Source of the DNA: Pseudomonadota bacterium
GTDB taxonomy: Bacteria; Pseudomonadota; Gammaproteobacteria; Pseudomonadales; Pseudohongiellaceae
Length of the DNA stretch: 64,000 nucleotides
Direction: 5' to 3'
Assembly: GCA_027623555.1 (NCBI GenBank)
Contig: JAQBSZ010000006.1
Span: 62,001 to 126,000, forward strand
Shown piece by piece: positions 43,758 through 51,608 of the stretch (positions within the stretch are counted from its first letter, which is position 1; each line of letters begins with the position of its first letter). A program made the position numbers and the translations under genes. The notes beneath the pieces were generated by a model. It did no database searches and was not told the DNA's origin. It saw only the letters and a program-made list of their open reading frames with translations.

Positions 43758-45317
43758 GTGGCCGTAGATAGCACACTGGAATTATTTACTACTTTGTTCG
43801 GTTGGCTATTTTACAACAGTATATGGGGCGTCTTGGTCGCCACCGGCATGGTATTTCTGCCATTTTTAGGCATATTGATAGACAGCATAATTAGCGCCTA
43901 TGCCAAAGAGGAAGGTGAAGAAGCGGGTAATACCACCTTACGGTTGATTGAAGTGGAATTTTTTGTCGCCTTTTTTGTGATTTTGATTGCAGCAGTCCCG
44001 GCCACGCCACTAAATGCTGTTGATCTGTCGTTTACGCCACGAGCAATGATCGGCACGGCGGGGCAGCCCGTGGCAACAGTCAACAATTCCCAAACCACTT
44101 ATGGCGGTAATAGCTCATTTAATCTGTCACCGGTTTCTGTCGATGTTCCGGTGTTCTGGTTTGCGGTGATGAGTTTTAGTTCGGGTTTCAATAGAGCTGT
44201 CATGGAAAATGTTCCTCCCACGCTAAACCTTCGTAGTTATATCGAAGAATTGCATGTTGCCAAAATTGAAGACCTGAAATTGCAGCATGAGATCAATGAC
44301 TTTTTCAGAGATTGCTTTATTGAGGCCAGATCCAAGTATCTGTCACAGCGTCCTACCAGTGGAGCGATTACAGCTATTTTAACCCAGTATGGAGAGGCCG
44401 ACCCAGAATGGATAGGGTCTCACCTCTACCAACAAATCCCAGGGTTTTATGATGTGCTGCGTGCTGACACTGTGCGTGAAGGGTATTCATGGTCAGCATT
44501 GCGCGATATCGAATGGGATATCAATAATCATCCTGTCTATGGAAAACCTTATTGCACCGAATGGTGGCAGGGGATTCACCAAGATGTACTGACAGAATTA
44601 AATGATCTGGATTTGTTGTCTGCAGCGGCAGAACCTGGCTGGGATCCAACTCCTCGCCAAGACGCGATTATTAAAGTTGCATTGCTTAATACGCCACCGC
44701 GCTGGACAACAAGAGGCTATGACTTTGCTTACGGTAATTTTACATCCAATGGCAATGGGCTGATCGAGTCTGTCCAAAATGGTTCTCAACAAATCTTAGC
44801 AACTTACGGGCTAAGCAAAGCCAGTGTGTCGTTCGCCGCTTACTTGAGAGTGTTTTTAGAAAGCGCGCCAATGTTTCAAGCACTAATATTAATGGGATTG
44901 TATGCCTTGTTGCCTTTTTTTATTCTCATTAGCCGTTATAAATTCTCCACGTTGATTTTGGGCGCATTGATTTTGTTTTCAGTAAAGCTTTGGACAGTCT
45001 TATGGTTCTTTGCCTGGTGGATGGATCAAAACCTGATTCATGCCCTGTATCCAGATCCCGGTAGTATCACCACCTTATTCAGTACAGATTTAACCTTAAA
45101 GCGCATCATCCTTAATTTTCTGACGGGAAGTCTATACCTCGTTTTACCACTGTTAATGTCAGTGTATTTAGGGTTAGCGGGCATAAGAGCAGCCACGCAA
45201 TTAGATGGCGCGACTCAAGCGATAACCCGAGGCGCTGGAGGTGCAGGTCGTGTTAAAGCAAGTGTAGGAGGCTTGGGTGGCAAGCTTGCGGCCATGAAAA
45301 AAGCAGGCAAGAAATGA
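43758..45317 (+). CDS. traG: TraG N-terminal domain conjugal transfer protein
   Basis: Large inner-membrane protein of mating-pair stabilisation and pilus assembly, 519 residues, GTG start. TM helices lie near residues 20-45 and 70-90 (VEFFVAFFVILIAAVPATPL), with a further cluster at 375-480. It carries the TraG-N landmarks FWFAVMSFSSGFNRAV and YIEELHVAKIEDLKLQHEINDFFRDCFIEARSKY. The C-terminal tail is Gly/Lys-rich (RGAGGAGRVKASVGGLGGK). Last structural gene of the apparatus. It overlaps the following small ORF (ATGA). Confidence 0.9.
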   Translation: MAVDSTLELFTTLFGWLFYNSIWGVLVATGMVFLPFLGILIDSIISAYAKEEGEEAGNTTLRLIEVEFFVAFFVILIAAVPATPLNAVDLSFTPRAMIGTAGQPVATVNNSQTTYGGNSSFNLSPVSVDVPVFWFAVMSFSSGFNRAVMENVPPTLNLRSYIEELHVAKIEDLKLQHEINDFFRDCFIEARSKYLSQRPTSGAITAILTQYGEADPEWIGSHLYQQIPGFYDVLRADTVREGYSWSALRDIEWDINNHPVYGKPYCTEWWQGIHQDVLTELNDLDLLSAAAEPGWDPTPRQDAIIKVALLNTPPRWTTRGYDFAYGNFTSNGNGLIESVQNGSQQILATYGLSKASVSFAAYLRVFLESAPMFQALILMGLYALLPFFILISRYKFSTLILGALILFSVKLWTVLWFFAWWMDQNLIHALYPDPGSITTLFSTDLTLKRIILNFLTGSLYLVLPLLMSVYLGLAGIRAATQLDGATQAITRGAGGAGRVKASVGGLGGKLAAMKKAGKK

Positions 45318-45562
45318 AAATCAACAACCCAATAATCAAATCTACAGTGGCTATTACTGACTTAATAGCAACCTTGCCGGGTTTAAGGCAACAACACACC
45401 GTAATCAACCCACTTGCGTGGTGTGCAGTGGTTTTAACTAAAACCCTGAATGATTATTTAGTGATCTCACCCAACTGGGGAGCATTAGCCCCCATTGGGT
45501 CTGCTGCGCCTTTGTTGAAATTAAACTTGAAACAGGAGCAATGCAATGAGTACATCAACTAA
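45314..45562 (+). CDS. Hypothetical protein, 82 residues
   Basis: Not recognised. A short frame translationally coupled to traG (ATGA) whose end overlaps the DUF3577 gene by 17 bp. The composition is Leu/Ala/Asn-rich with a mildly hydrophobic middle (PLAWCAVVLTKTLNDYLVI) but no clear TM helix. Overlaps on both sides suggest it is translated. It has no known counterpart to my knowledge. Confidence 0.5.
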   Translation: MKINNPIIKSTVAITDLIATLPGLRQQHTVINPLAWCAVVLTKTLNDYLVISPNWGALAPIGSAAPLLKLNLKQEQCNEYIN

Positions 45563-46133
45563 AGAAAATGTCAGTAATAAAACTACTGGGTTTGCGGCAA
45601 ATAGATCTGCAACAGCAGCAAAGCCGAACTCATCAGTAGGCAACGGTTCTGCACCTTCAGAACGATCTTCTGCAGCAGCAGAAGAAACTCGGTACTTCAA
45701 TGAGTTTGGTTCGGGGTTAGCCTATGTCAACAGTATTTCAGAATTTGTTGACGCAGGTAAAACACGGAATCACCTTCATATGTCAGTTATCCAGGGCCCG
45801 GAAAATAATGTTCATTATGAATATCATCGTCTGTTGGTCGTTTCGGAATACCCATATGACGCCATAATGAAGCAACGAGAGGCTATTCAAGCAAAAGGAG
45901 TAAAGGTATTGATCCGCTTTAAAATGGTCAATCCACGAGTAGAGAAATTCATCAAACGCTCAGGCGAAGATGCTGGAGAGTTAGGCACATGCATCGGAGG
46001 AATCTTAACCAGAATCCTTACTATGAAAGTCGATGGGGAGTTGGTCTTTGAAGACAAGCGAACCTTTAAACATTCAACTGCACAAAACCAAACTGAAAGC
46101 GAATCATCACTTGACGATGATATTCCTTTTTAA
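45546..46133 (+). CDS. DUF3577/STY4534-family ICE protein with SSB-like tip
   Basis: A 195-residue protein of the STY4534 family found in SPI-7/PFGI-1-type elements and linked to element replication. The low-complexity Ser/Ala/Asn N-terminus (1-50) precedes an alpha/beta core: [40 protein letters not shown], then [11 protein letters not shown]. The last nine residues, SSLDDDIPF, reproduce the acidic C-terminal tip of bacterial SSB, which docks exonucleases, primase and PriA. An AGGAGC site precedes the ATG. It closes the transfer operon and is followed by a terminator. Confidence 0.85.
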   Translation: MSTSTKENVSNKTTGFAANRSATAAKPNSSVGNGSAPSERSSAAAEETRYFNEFGSGLAYVNSISEFVDAGKTRNHLHMSVIQGPENNVHYEYHRLLVVSEYPYDAIMKQREAIQAKGVKVLIRFKMVNPRVEKFIKRSGEDAGELGTCIGGILTRILTMKVDGELVFEDKRTFKHSTAQNQTESESSLDDDIPF

Positions 46134-46147
46134 TTTTTAGTCCTAAA

Positions 46148-46181
46148 GCAACAGCGCCGAGTAATCAGCGCTGTTGCATTT
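46148..46181 (+). terminator. Terminator of the transfer operon
   Basis: Perfect 10-bp stem GCAACAGCGC (46148-46157) / GCGCTGTTGC (46168-46177), loop of 10, then ATTTT. It follows the DUF3577 stop by 14 bp. Confidence 0.8.
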
Positions 46182-46255
46182 TAAACCCTTTCGGGAACAC
46201 AGTTTGTTCCCATAGGGGCTTGTCGTGTTCCTCTATCACAATACTGGAGCACAAC

Positions 46256-46747
46256 ATGAAAAAGCTTTCACTTTTAAATGAAAAATATTCAACAGAAGAA
46301 ACATTTGAACGAGAAGAAGAACTGATAAATGAAGCAAAGGCGATTTTGTTTAAACGGTTAAGGACAAATAAAGTGCAACTTTCTTCGTCGACTATGACAC
46401 GCGATTATGTGATGTTAGAACTCGGTAGAAGAGAACGTGAAGCATTTTTTTGTCTGTTTCTGGATAATCAACACCGTGTAATTGACACTCAGGTGCTATT
46501 TGAAGGCACTATTGATGGATCTATGGTACATCCACGTGAGGTATTAAAAGCGGCGTTAAAAGTAAATGCCGCTGCAATGATATTCTCACATAATCATCCA
46601 TCAGGAATAGCAGAACCAAGTCAGGCTGATATTAGCATCACCAGACGGTTGAAGTCTGCATTGGAACTGGTTGATATTAGGGTACTGGATCATCTGATTG
46701 TGGGTGAAAACGTGGTGACATCGATGGCTGAACGAGGTCTTGTTTAA
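46256..46747 (+). CDS. RadC-family JAB/MPN-domain protein
   Basis: A 163-residue RadC-like protein lacking the N-terminal HhH domain, as is common on ICEs and plasmids. The metalloprotease-type JAMM motif is intact: [18 protein letters not shown] (HxHPxG...SxxD). Helices after it ([21 protein letters not shown]) match the family. The start is set by TGGAGC before ATG 46256; an in-frame GTG at 46220 is less likely. It is a single-gene unit ended by a strong terminator. Possible roles are DNA processing or anti-restriction, not proven for this family. Confidence 0.92.
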   Translation: MKKLSLLNEKYSTEETFEREEELINEAKAILFKRLRTNKVQLSSSTMTRDYVMLELGRREREAFFCLFLDNQHRVIDTQVLFEGTIDGSMVHPREVLKAALKVNAAAMIFSHNHPSGIAEPSQADISITRRLKSALELVDIRVLDHLIVGENVVTSMAERGLV

Positions 46748-46773
46748 AATACAGTATGAAGTTGTATTGCTGT

Positions 46774-46809
46774 AACGCCTATAGGAGTTATTCTATAGGC
46801 GTTTTTTTT
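46774..46809 (+). terminator. Terminator after the RadC-family gene
   Basis: Perfect 11-bp stem AACGCCTATAG (46774-46784) / CTATAGGCGTT (46793-46803), 8-base loop, run of T at 46802-46809. Confidence 0.9.
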
Positions 46810-47017
46810 ACCACTGATTATCGTACAAACTATCACAACGCTCGATTGGATCAAGATCACCTGTACGATGATCATAATTAACATAATCGGTCGAAGAATA
46901 ATCGGCATCCCCGCCGTCTACGATATCGATAAATAAAACCAGTAAAGACCAGCACAGTTTCAATGAACCCGTAAGAGCCCATAGAATTGCATGGGAGATA
47001 AATTTAAGGTTGCTCAT
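46808..47017 (-). CDS. Hypothetical small membrane protein, 69 residues
   Basis: Not recognised. Starts MSNLKFISHAILWALTGSLK with one TM helix (about 5-32) and an acidic tail (DGGDADYSSTDYVNYDHRTG). A clear AAGAGGAG site 6 bases before the ATG at 47015-47017 fixes the start; a longer frame from 47059 overlaps the gene upstream and is unlikely. It forms a two-gene operon with 47022-47261. Accessory gene of unknown role. Confidence 0.65.
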   Translation of the reverse strand: MSNLKFISHAILWALTGSLKLCWSLLVLFIDIVDGGDADYSSTDYVNYDHRTGDLDPIERCDSLYDNQW

Positions 47018-47021
47018 TGGA

Positions 47022-47261
47022 TTACTCCTCTTGCAGTGTACGTTTAAAAATGCAAACAAGTCGACTTCGGCTTTGTGAGCAGTCGACCAATTCCCATTGA
47101 TCCTTGCCCAGAGTATTTAACGCATTCGTCATTGCCTGGTCATCGCCAGTAATTGGAAATGTCTTGGTGAAATATTCCCAGGAGGGCGCCGCAAACGTAG
47201 TGGCGCCGAAAAGCAGGAATCCAGATAAACAGACTGTTTTGGTTAATTGAGTGATTCGCAT
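47022..47261 (-). CDS. Hypothetical secreted protein, DUF4177-like
   Basis: A 79-residue protein with a signal peptide (MRITQLTKTVCLSGFLLFGATTFA) and a short domain whose end, LNTLGKDQWELVDCSQSRSRLVCIFKR, follows the pattern of DUF4177-type proteins (a GWELV-like motif followed by a beta strand and a basic end). AAGGATAG precedes the ATG. The stop overlaps the ribosome-binding site of the next gene, so both are co-transcribed. Function unknown. Confidence 0.65.
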   Translation of the reverse strand: MRITQLTKTVCLSGFLLFGATTFAAPSWEYFTKTFPITGDDQAMTNALNTLGKDQWELVDCSQSRSRLVCIFKRTLQEE

Positions 47262-47379
47262 TTGATCTATCCTTATATGTCGCCTTCATTTTCTATGACG
47301 GATACAGTCTATGCCGTTATAGAAAAAGAAGGAGGGCAATTGAGGGGTATAGAATGAACTGCCCTGCTAGATCACGTCA

Positions 47380-47946
47380 TTATTTAATTGTCTGTTTTGC
47401 CTTGCTGTCGTTCGCTTCGATGTATTCGCGTAACGAGTTCCAGATATTGTGTAGATTAAGACTACTTTCTTCGGCCACTTTTAAAAATCGTTCACTCTCG
47501 CACAGCTTGGCGTGGGAAGCCCATAAGTGCCATAAGTAATGATCGGTTTTTTCATCACAGCGAATTGGTCGCCCACTGCCGGAGTGTTTTAAACACATGG
47601 CATCCCTACGTCTTGAAAACTCAGAGGCATGCATACCAAACAAGCGACGCATCAACTTTAGTGGCGCACCTTGTACCAAGTATATATCTTCAATTTCTTT
47701 TTCTTGTCGTAATTGATCAATGATTTCAAGTTGTTTGTCCATTTCTGGGACATTGATCGCAAAGGAAAAATAGGTCTGTGCTCGATCTAAAAACATTCCT
47801 TGTTGGGTAAAGCTTAATTCAGACAGCTTATCAATGAGTCTATCGGGGATGGCAAAATCAGTGAAATCTTCAGAATGACATTTGCTTAAGGAACCCAGAA
47901 TATTTTTTATGGCAGCTCGACACACCTTTTCTTCAAACTTCGTCAT
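47380..47946 (-). CDS. DUF2857/STY4526-family ICE protein
   Basis: A 188-residue protein of the DUF2857 type found in the replication/maintenance region of SPI-7-like islands and PFGI-1-type ICEs. Typical features are LIDKLSELSFTQQGMFLDRAQ, then LVQGAPLKLMRRLFGMHASEFSRRRDAM, a GRPIRCDEKTDH turn and WHLWASHAKLCESERFL. The middle looks like an HTH. AGGGAT precedes the ATG. It lies 95 bp downstream of operator-like site 5. Its precise role (replication or regulation) is not known. Confidence 0.8.
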   Translation of the reverse strand: MTKFEEKVCRAAIKNILGSLSKCHSEDFTDFAIPDRLIDKLSELSFTQQGMFLDRAQTYFSFAINVPEMDKQLEIIDQLRQEKEIEDIYLVQGAPLKLMRRLFGMHASEFSRRRDAMCLKHSGSGRPIRCDEKTDHYLWHLWASHAKLCESERFLKVAEESSLNLHNIWNSLREYIEANDSKAKQTIK

Positions 47947-48041
47947 CGTATATCCCTATTGCGCATTATTTAATGTTGTTTACAAGCTTTTAGGCAGATG
48001 CTCAACAAGATATTATGGCTGGATTTGATTGTCCTAAAGAA

Positions 48042-48064
48042 AGTTTCGTTTGCGCAAGGAAACT
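48042..48064. promoter_or_regulatory. ICE operator-like palindrome, site 5
   Basis: AGTTTCGT - TTGCGCA - AGGAAACT, one mismatch from perfect. It lies upstream of the minus-strand DUF2857 gene and abuts the IS256 transposase remnant. Confidence 0.6.
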
Positions 48065-48065
48065 T

Positions 48066-48357
48066 TTATTGATAGGAAAATGCCATGAATTGGAAGATCT
48101 CGCGGGGTTTTATTTCAAGTTCACTGTGTTCGCTGTGGAGGCGTTTACAGGTCTTGCCGTTACGACTACTGCCATTGCCACGCGTTTCATGCTTTGCGTA
48201 ACCCAGGTGATCATCCAGTTCTCCTTCGACAGTAGACGCCCAGAACTGCTTTGTTAATGCTTTGGCAAATTCTTCAAAATCCTTTTTCAGAATTGAACTC
48301 TCCGGCCACCTTGTTAGCCATGAACAGCAATTTATTGTCTACGATAATTGATACCAT
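48066..48357 (-). pseudogene. IS256-family transposase remnant, frameshifted
   Basis: On the minus strand an ATG at 48357, preceded by AGGAG, opens a frame that stops after about 27 codons (…FNSEKGF). One frame over, the sequence continues KKDFEEFAKALTKQFWAS, then GELDDHLGYAKHETRGNGSS and RNGKTCKRL…ELEIKPRE. The DHLGYxK and SRNGK segments are hallmarks of the N-terminal region of IS256 (mutator-type) transposases. Similarity fades near 48095, so only about 80 of roughly 400 residues remain. The frameshift lies near an A-run at about 48280. Confidence 0.75.
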
Positions 48358-48565
48358 GATTCATTACTCCTATAGGTTAGTAGAAATCACAGGATTTACA
48401 CAGTTATTGCTACATATTTATTTTTAGTGCGTGGGAAGGATTATTTAATACCCAAGGAATATTCTAGGTAATATCAAACCATTCAAACAACTTTTCAGCA
48501 TTTTGGAAAAGTTTACGCTCGTTGATTTCAGATATTTTATCCAGCATATGCACTCGCAAATATGA

Positions 48566-49522
48566 ATGCTTTTGTGGATCAATATGTTACGAATATCTCT
48601 GGTTACCCAAACTATATTTTGTTTGGTCAGTATGACGTTGACCAGCTTATTTGCCCTCTCACTGTCTGGCGTTAGCCTGGATTCTCTAACTAAGCCAGGT
48701 GAAAATACAGCAACATTACTACTGGCCTGCATTTTTATTTTAATTGGCAGCTGTATTGATGTCGGAAAATATTTATTTTGGATGTTTAGGAATCAAAGTC
48801 AATATTTTATTAGCCTCAGTATTATCTTGATGGTTTTTTCGTGGGTAGCTAGTTGCGCTTTCCTAATGACGTCAGAATCAAAGCTCGTGGACTTAGCGCA
48901 ATTAAAAACAAGTGAATACGTTGCCTTAGAGCAAAGAATCAGCAATCTTACACTTGATATCGCATCACAAGAGAAGCTATTGAGTAATCGCCTAGAGAGC
49001 ACTTATCACAGCCAATGGGAAGCAGGTCAAGATACAGCTGCCACTATTGCTGGTTTGCGAGAAACCTTAGCAACCTTGTTAGAATCGAGTTCAACTGTGG
49101 GACAACAAACTGCTGCCAATGCAGTAGCATCTACTCGGTTCTTTCAGCAATTAGGGGAGAGCTTACATTTAGACACTAATACGATTAGACTCACTGGTTA
49201 CGGTGTATTAAGTCTTTTATTGGAGCTAAGTACGCTTGGGATGATTAGCCTGTCTCAAGTCCTCAAAAATGAGAAACTCAAATCTTTGATACAACCGACA
49301 TCCGATGACTTTAATTCAGTCATGTTAAACAGAGAGGCGCATCTATCAGTGGTCAATTTGGTGACCGATATCATGACCGGGGAAATGCCCCCAGTATTGC
49401 GTAAAATCCAAGCTGCCAAGTATGGAATTGAAATTGATATTACCCGTAACCTGCTCAAAAAATTGCATAACGCTGGGATGCTAGAAAGAGACAAAAGAAA
49501 TAGCTATAAATTACCACTTTAA
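48566..49522 (+). CDS. Membrane protein with coiled coil and C-terminal winged-helix-like region
   Basis: Not recognised. A 318-residue protein with TM helices at about 12-32, 48-68 and 80-100. A coiled coil (about 115-150, QRISNLTLDIASQEKLLSNR) and a fourth TM (about 210-232, YGVLSLLLELSTLGMISL) follow. A cytoplasmic end (255-318, LRKIQAAKYGIEIDITRNLL and LHNAGMLERDKRNSYKLPL) reads like a winged-helix domain. It could be a membrane-bound regulator or a DNA-associated ICE protein. The start may be the ATG at 48584. It is accessory to the ICE by position. Confidence 0.65.
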   Translation: MLLWINMLRISLVTQTIFCLVSMTLTSLFALSLSGVSLDSLTKPGENTATLLLACIFILIGSCIDVGKYLFWMFRNQSQYFISLSIILMVFSWVASCAFLMTSESKLVDLAQLKTSEYVALEQRISNLTLDIASQEKLLSNRLESTYHSQWEAGQDTAATIAGLRETLATLLESSSTVGQQTAANAVASTRFFQQLGESLHLDTNTIRLTGYGVLSLLLELSTLGMISLSQVLKNEKLKSLIQPTSDDFNSVMLNREAHLSVVNLVTDIMTGEMPPVLRKIQAAKYGIEIDITRNLLKKLHNAGMLERDKRNSYKLPL

Positions 49523-49555
49523 GCGATTACTAAAACAGAGTTACGTTACTAAGAT

Positions 49556-49697
49556 TGTTGATTTTCAGCGAAAACTGACCCAGTAATTGCATTGAACTTT
49601 GACCCGCCAGATAGGTATCCAACTCGCGTATATAGTGGGTCAAAGATTCATTACAAAAATTGCAAAAAAGTGGGTCAATCGAGCACACAAATCAACA
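49556..49697. mobile_element. MITE-like element with IS21-type termini, 142 bp (copy 2)
   Basis: Left end TGTTGATTTTCAGCGAAAAC(TGACCC); right end is the inverse of TGTTGATTTGTGTGCTCGAT(TGACCC). With flanks, GATTGTTGATTT/AAATCAACAATC is a perfect 12-bp match. Non-coding. It lies 33 bp after the stop of the membrane/winged-helix gene and before the AbiEii stop, so it disrupts no gene. Confidence 0.7.
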
Positions 49698-49749
49698 ATC
49701 GCTTTCTTCCATGAAGAATTTGTTCAATTTTAGCTTTCATTAGCCCGAT

Positions 49750-50652
49750 CTACACGCTTAGCTTTTCCTTCAAAACCTCATACAGGCTGAGATGCTTTTC
49801 AGGGTTTTTATTTTTCAGCTTCCTTAAGTTTTGCAATTTCCACTGCACGGCCGGAAATCTTCTAAAATCATAAATCCCCCAATCAGGCTCAGCATTTTTT
49901 ACACTGAGCAAAAATTCCCTGTCCTTTTCAGTCAGGTTTGCATGAATAGTTCTGATAAGCTGCTTTCTTATAGCTTCAAATTCCTCATAGCTGAAAGGCT
50001 CATTACTCATTCCCTCGAAGTGATTAATCATTGTCTGGCGCTGATCCAGAAAATTAGGTCTAATCACTTCGCTAATGGGTCTATCATGGCTTATAAGACA
50101 TAAAAGGAAACCGGCCCTGATCTCATCAGAAAACCCTTCAGCTTCAAGAAGATATTTAACATCAAATAAATCCCTGGGATGCTGCCTGTCCAGTGCCGCA
50201 CATATTTTCCCTCCATAGAGTTGGCCCAAAGGAACGACTGGCGCGACACAGAAAACATCAAACTCGCTTTGGGCTTTATCACAAAGCGTCATATTGGATG
50301 GTGCCTCAATCGTACCACGCCCAATCTGATTGACTTCAAGCTTTATACTTACGCCTTTAGCAGAAATTAGGAGTTTTAATTTATCCGTTTTATGCTCAAC
50401 TTGAACATCAGGGATGATGGTTTCGATCCGCTGTTTTATACGCATCAATGCCGAGGAAATATTTTCTAATGATGTTGGCCTATCTTCGATTGGAACATAG
50501 GTTAAATCTATATCTACCGAGAGGCGTGGCATGTCTCGGACAAATAAGTTGATGGCCGTACCGCCGTGTAGCGCAAAGCAGTCCTCTTTGGCAACTTCCG
50601 GAATGACACTGAGTAGTAATGCTGCCTGTTTTTTATATTGCTGACCGTCCAT
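49750..50652 (-). CDS. abiEii: AbiEii-type nucleotidyltransferase toxin
   Basis: Toxin of a type IV toxin-antitoxin/abortive-infection pair. The nucleotidyltransferase core is plain: HGGTAINLF (29-37) and SVDIDLTY with Asp47 and Asp49 as metal ligands, then LIRTIH and helical C-terminal parts. Family members add nucleotides to tRNA 3' ends or other targets and arrest growth after phage infection. The length of 300 residues is normal. The start overlaps the end of the antitoxin gene by 20 bp. It looks intact. Confidence 0.9.
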   Translation of the reverse strand: MDGQQYKKQAALLLSVIPEVAKEDCFALHGGTAINLFVRDMPRLSVDIDLTYVPIEDRPTSLENISSALMRIKQRIETIIPDVQVEHKTDKLKLLISAKGVSIKLEVNQIGRGTIEAPSNMTLCDKAQSEFDVFCVAPVVPLGQLYGGKICAALDRQHPRDLFDVKYLLEAEGFSDEIRAGFLLCLISHDRPISEVIRPNFLDQRQTMINHFEGMSNEPFSYEEFEAIRKQLIRTIHANLTEKDREFLLSVKNAEPDWGIYDFRRFPAVQWKLQNLRKLKNKNPEKHLSLYEVLKEKLSV

Positions 50653-51415
50653 GCTTTTCTAACTCTTTTGGTATCGTTATTTGGTATTTACTATCATAGA
50701 CACCGTTCATTACAATACTACGCTTGCCGGAACCAAGATCCACTTTATCCAGATTTAAATATTCCAGCCAGCTATGCCCAGCTTTCTCTGCCAGATACAG
50801 AAATAACCTTTTTACTTTTACCGAGCTGCATTGTTCAAGTAAATTTTGAACATGGTCGGGTCTCAGATTATTGAGCCCTTCCATTAGCTCATAACATTCC
50901 AGCAGTTCCTGCTTTTTTGGAGCAAGATACAAACACTCCATGAGTGCCCTCGCAGCACCAGAGATATTTATACTGAACGAATTATGGTCATGCTCTACAA
51001 GCCCTACCTCCGTAGGAAGAAACTTGAGGGCATAGAATTCAACTTTTACTCCCCAGTCGTAGTTTTTAAACCAAGCCGGTAGTTTTTCATTTTTCGCACC
51101 AAACAAAGTGACCTTTTGGGTGGATAGCTCAAGGTATTGAGATTTACCTAACAAAGATAAGGCTGTCTTACCTCCGGGATGTATTTTTAAACCTGCCTGC
51201 TCTTGTAAAGCGTATATCGCGCCTTCATAGCCGACACTATCCCCATAGCGCTTCACGGCCCCAAAGCCTATGGATTCCAGCCAATTACTTTTCTTGTATC
51301 TTTTGAGCAAGTCCAGGCTATAACCCTGTCTGCTTAACCACGCAGAAAGCAGCACAACACCATGGGGGTATGTTGACATCAACTGGTTTATTTTACTTCT
51401 TGTATAGGTACTCAT
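50633..51415 (-). CDS. abiEi: AbiEi-type antitoxin/transcriptional regulator
   Basis: A 260-residue partner of the AbiEii gene. The N-terminal winged-helix part (SKINQLMSTYPHGVVLLSAWLSRQGYSLDLLKRYKKSNWL) is the DNA-binding AbiEi_3-like region. YALQEQAGLKIHPGGKTALSLLG and a helical C-terminal domain (about 150-220) follow. AbiEi proteins neutralise the toxin without binding it tightly and repress their own promoter. Two near-identical palindromes at 51408 and 51479 are likely operators. Confidence 0.87.
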   Translation of the reverse strand: MSTYTRSKINQLMSTYPHGVVLLSAWLSRQGYSLDLLKRYKKSNWLESIGFGAVKRYGDSVGYEGAIYALQEQAGLKIHPGGKTALSLLGKSQYLELSTQKVTLFGAKNEKLPAWFKNYDWGVKVEFYALKFLPTEVGLVEHDHNSFSINISGAARALMECLYLAPKKQELLECYELMEGLNNLRPDHVQNLLEQCSSVKVKRLFLYLAEKAGHSWLEYLNLDKVDLGSGKRSIVMNGVYDSKYQITIPKELEKHGRSAI

Positions 51416-51493
51416 AGTACTAACATAGGCTTTATTTCAAACCATTTCAAGCAATTAGTTTATATTCCATCTCACATAGGTACTTATAGTACC
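51408..51493. promoter_or_regulatory. Paired palindromes at the abiE promoter
   Basis: GTACTCATAGTAC (51408-51420) overlaps the abiEi start codon. GGTACTTATAGTACC (51479-51493) lies 72 bp further upstream. Both are imperfect palindromes of GTACT(N)ATAGTAC type and fit AbiEi autoregulation through paired inverted repeats. The rest of the roughly 300-bp gap to 51719 holds only the MITE at 51609. Confidence 0.65.
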
Positions 51494-51608
51494 AATACAG
51501 CCGTCATTTTAAACCAGAATATGTCCTTTCAAACTGGAATTTAAAGGCATTACTTGGCAGCTCGAGGGGGCCGATGCGCTTTGTCTGGATTAGGTTTGAA
51601 AACCAAAG

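Larger units (their letters stand above)
24117..48064. mobile_element. MPF_G-type integrative conjugative element core (boundaries approximate)
   Basis: The block from the first to the fifth operator-like palindrome holds an ICE-type recombinase, a full PFGI-1/ICEclc/SXT-TOL class transfer apparatus (pilL to traG), DUF3577, RadC and DUF2857 genes. Gene order is the canonical one for MPF_G elements. No relaxase, parA, dnaB-like or topoisomerase gene lies in the window. The true ends are not identified. The element may extend left to the tRNA-Met at 8240 and right to about 52-53 kb. Confidence 0.75.

Noticed and set aside
46193..46221. GGGAACA-N5-TGTTCCC palindrome as a sixth ICE operator
   Set aside because: The arms and 5-base spacer differ from the TTTCCT-N7-AGGAAA type. 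It may be a separate operator of the RadC-family gene.
48015..48257. 80-residue + strand ORF in the 48-kb gap
   Set aside because: It is the antisense shadow of the IS256-type transposase remnant, which has clear family motifs on the minus strand.
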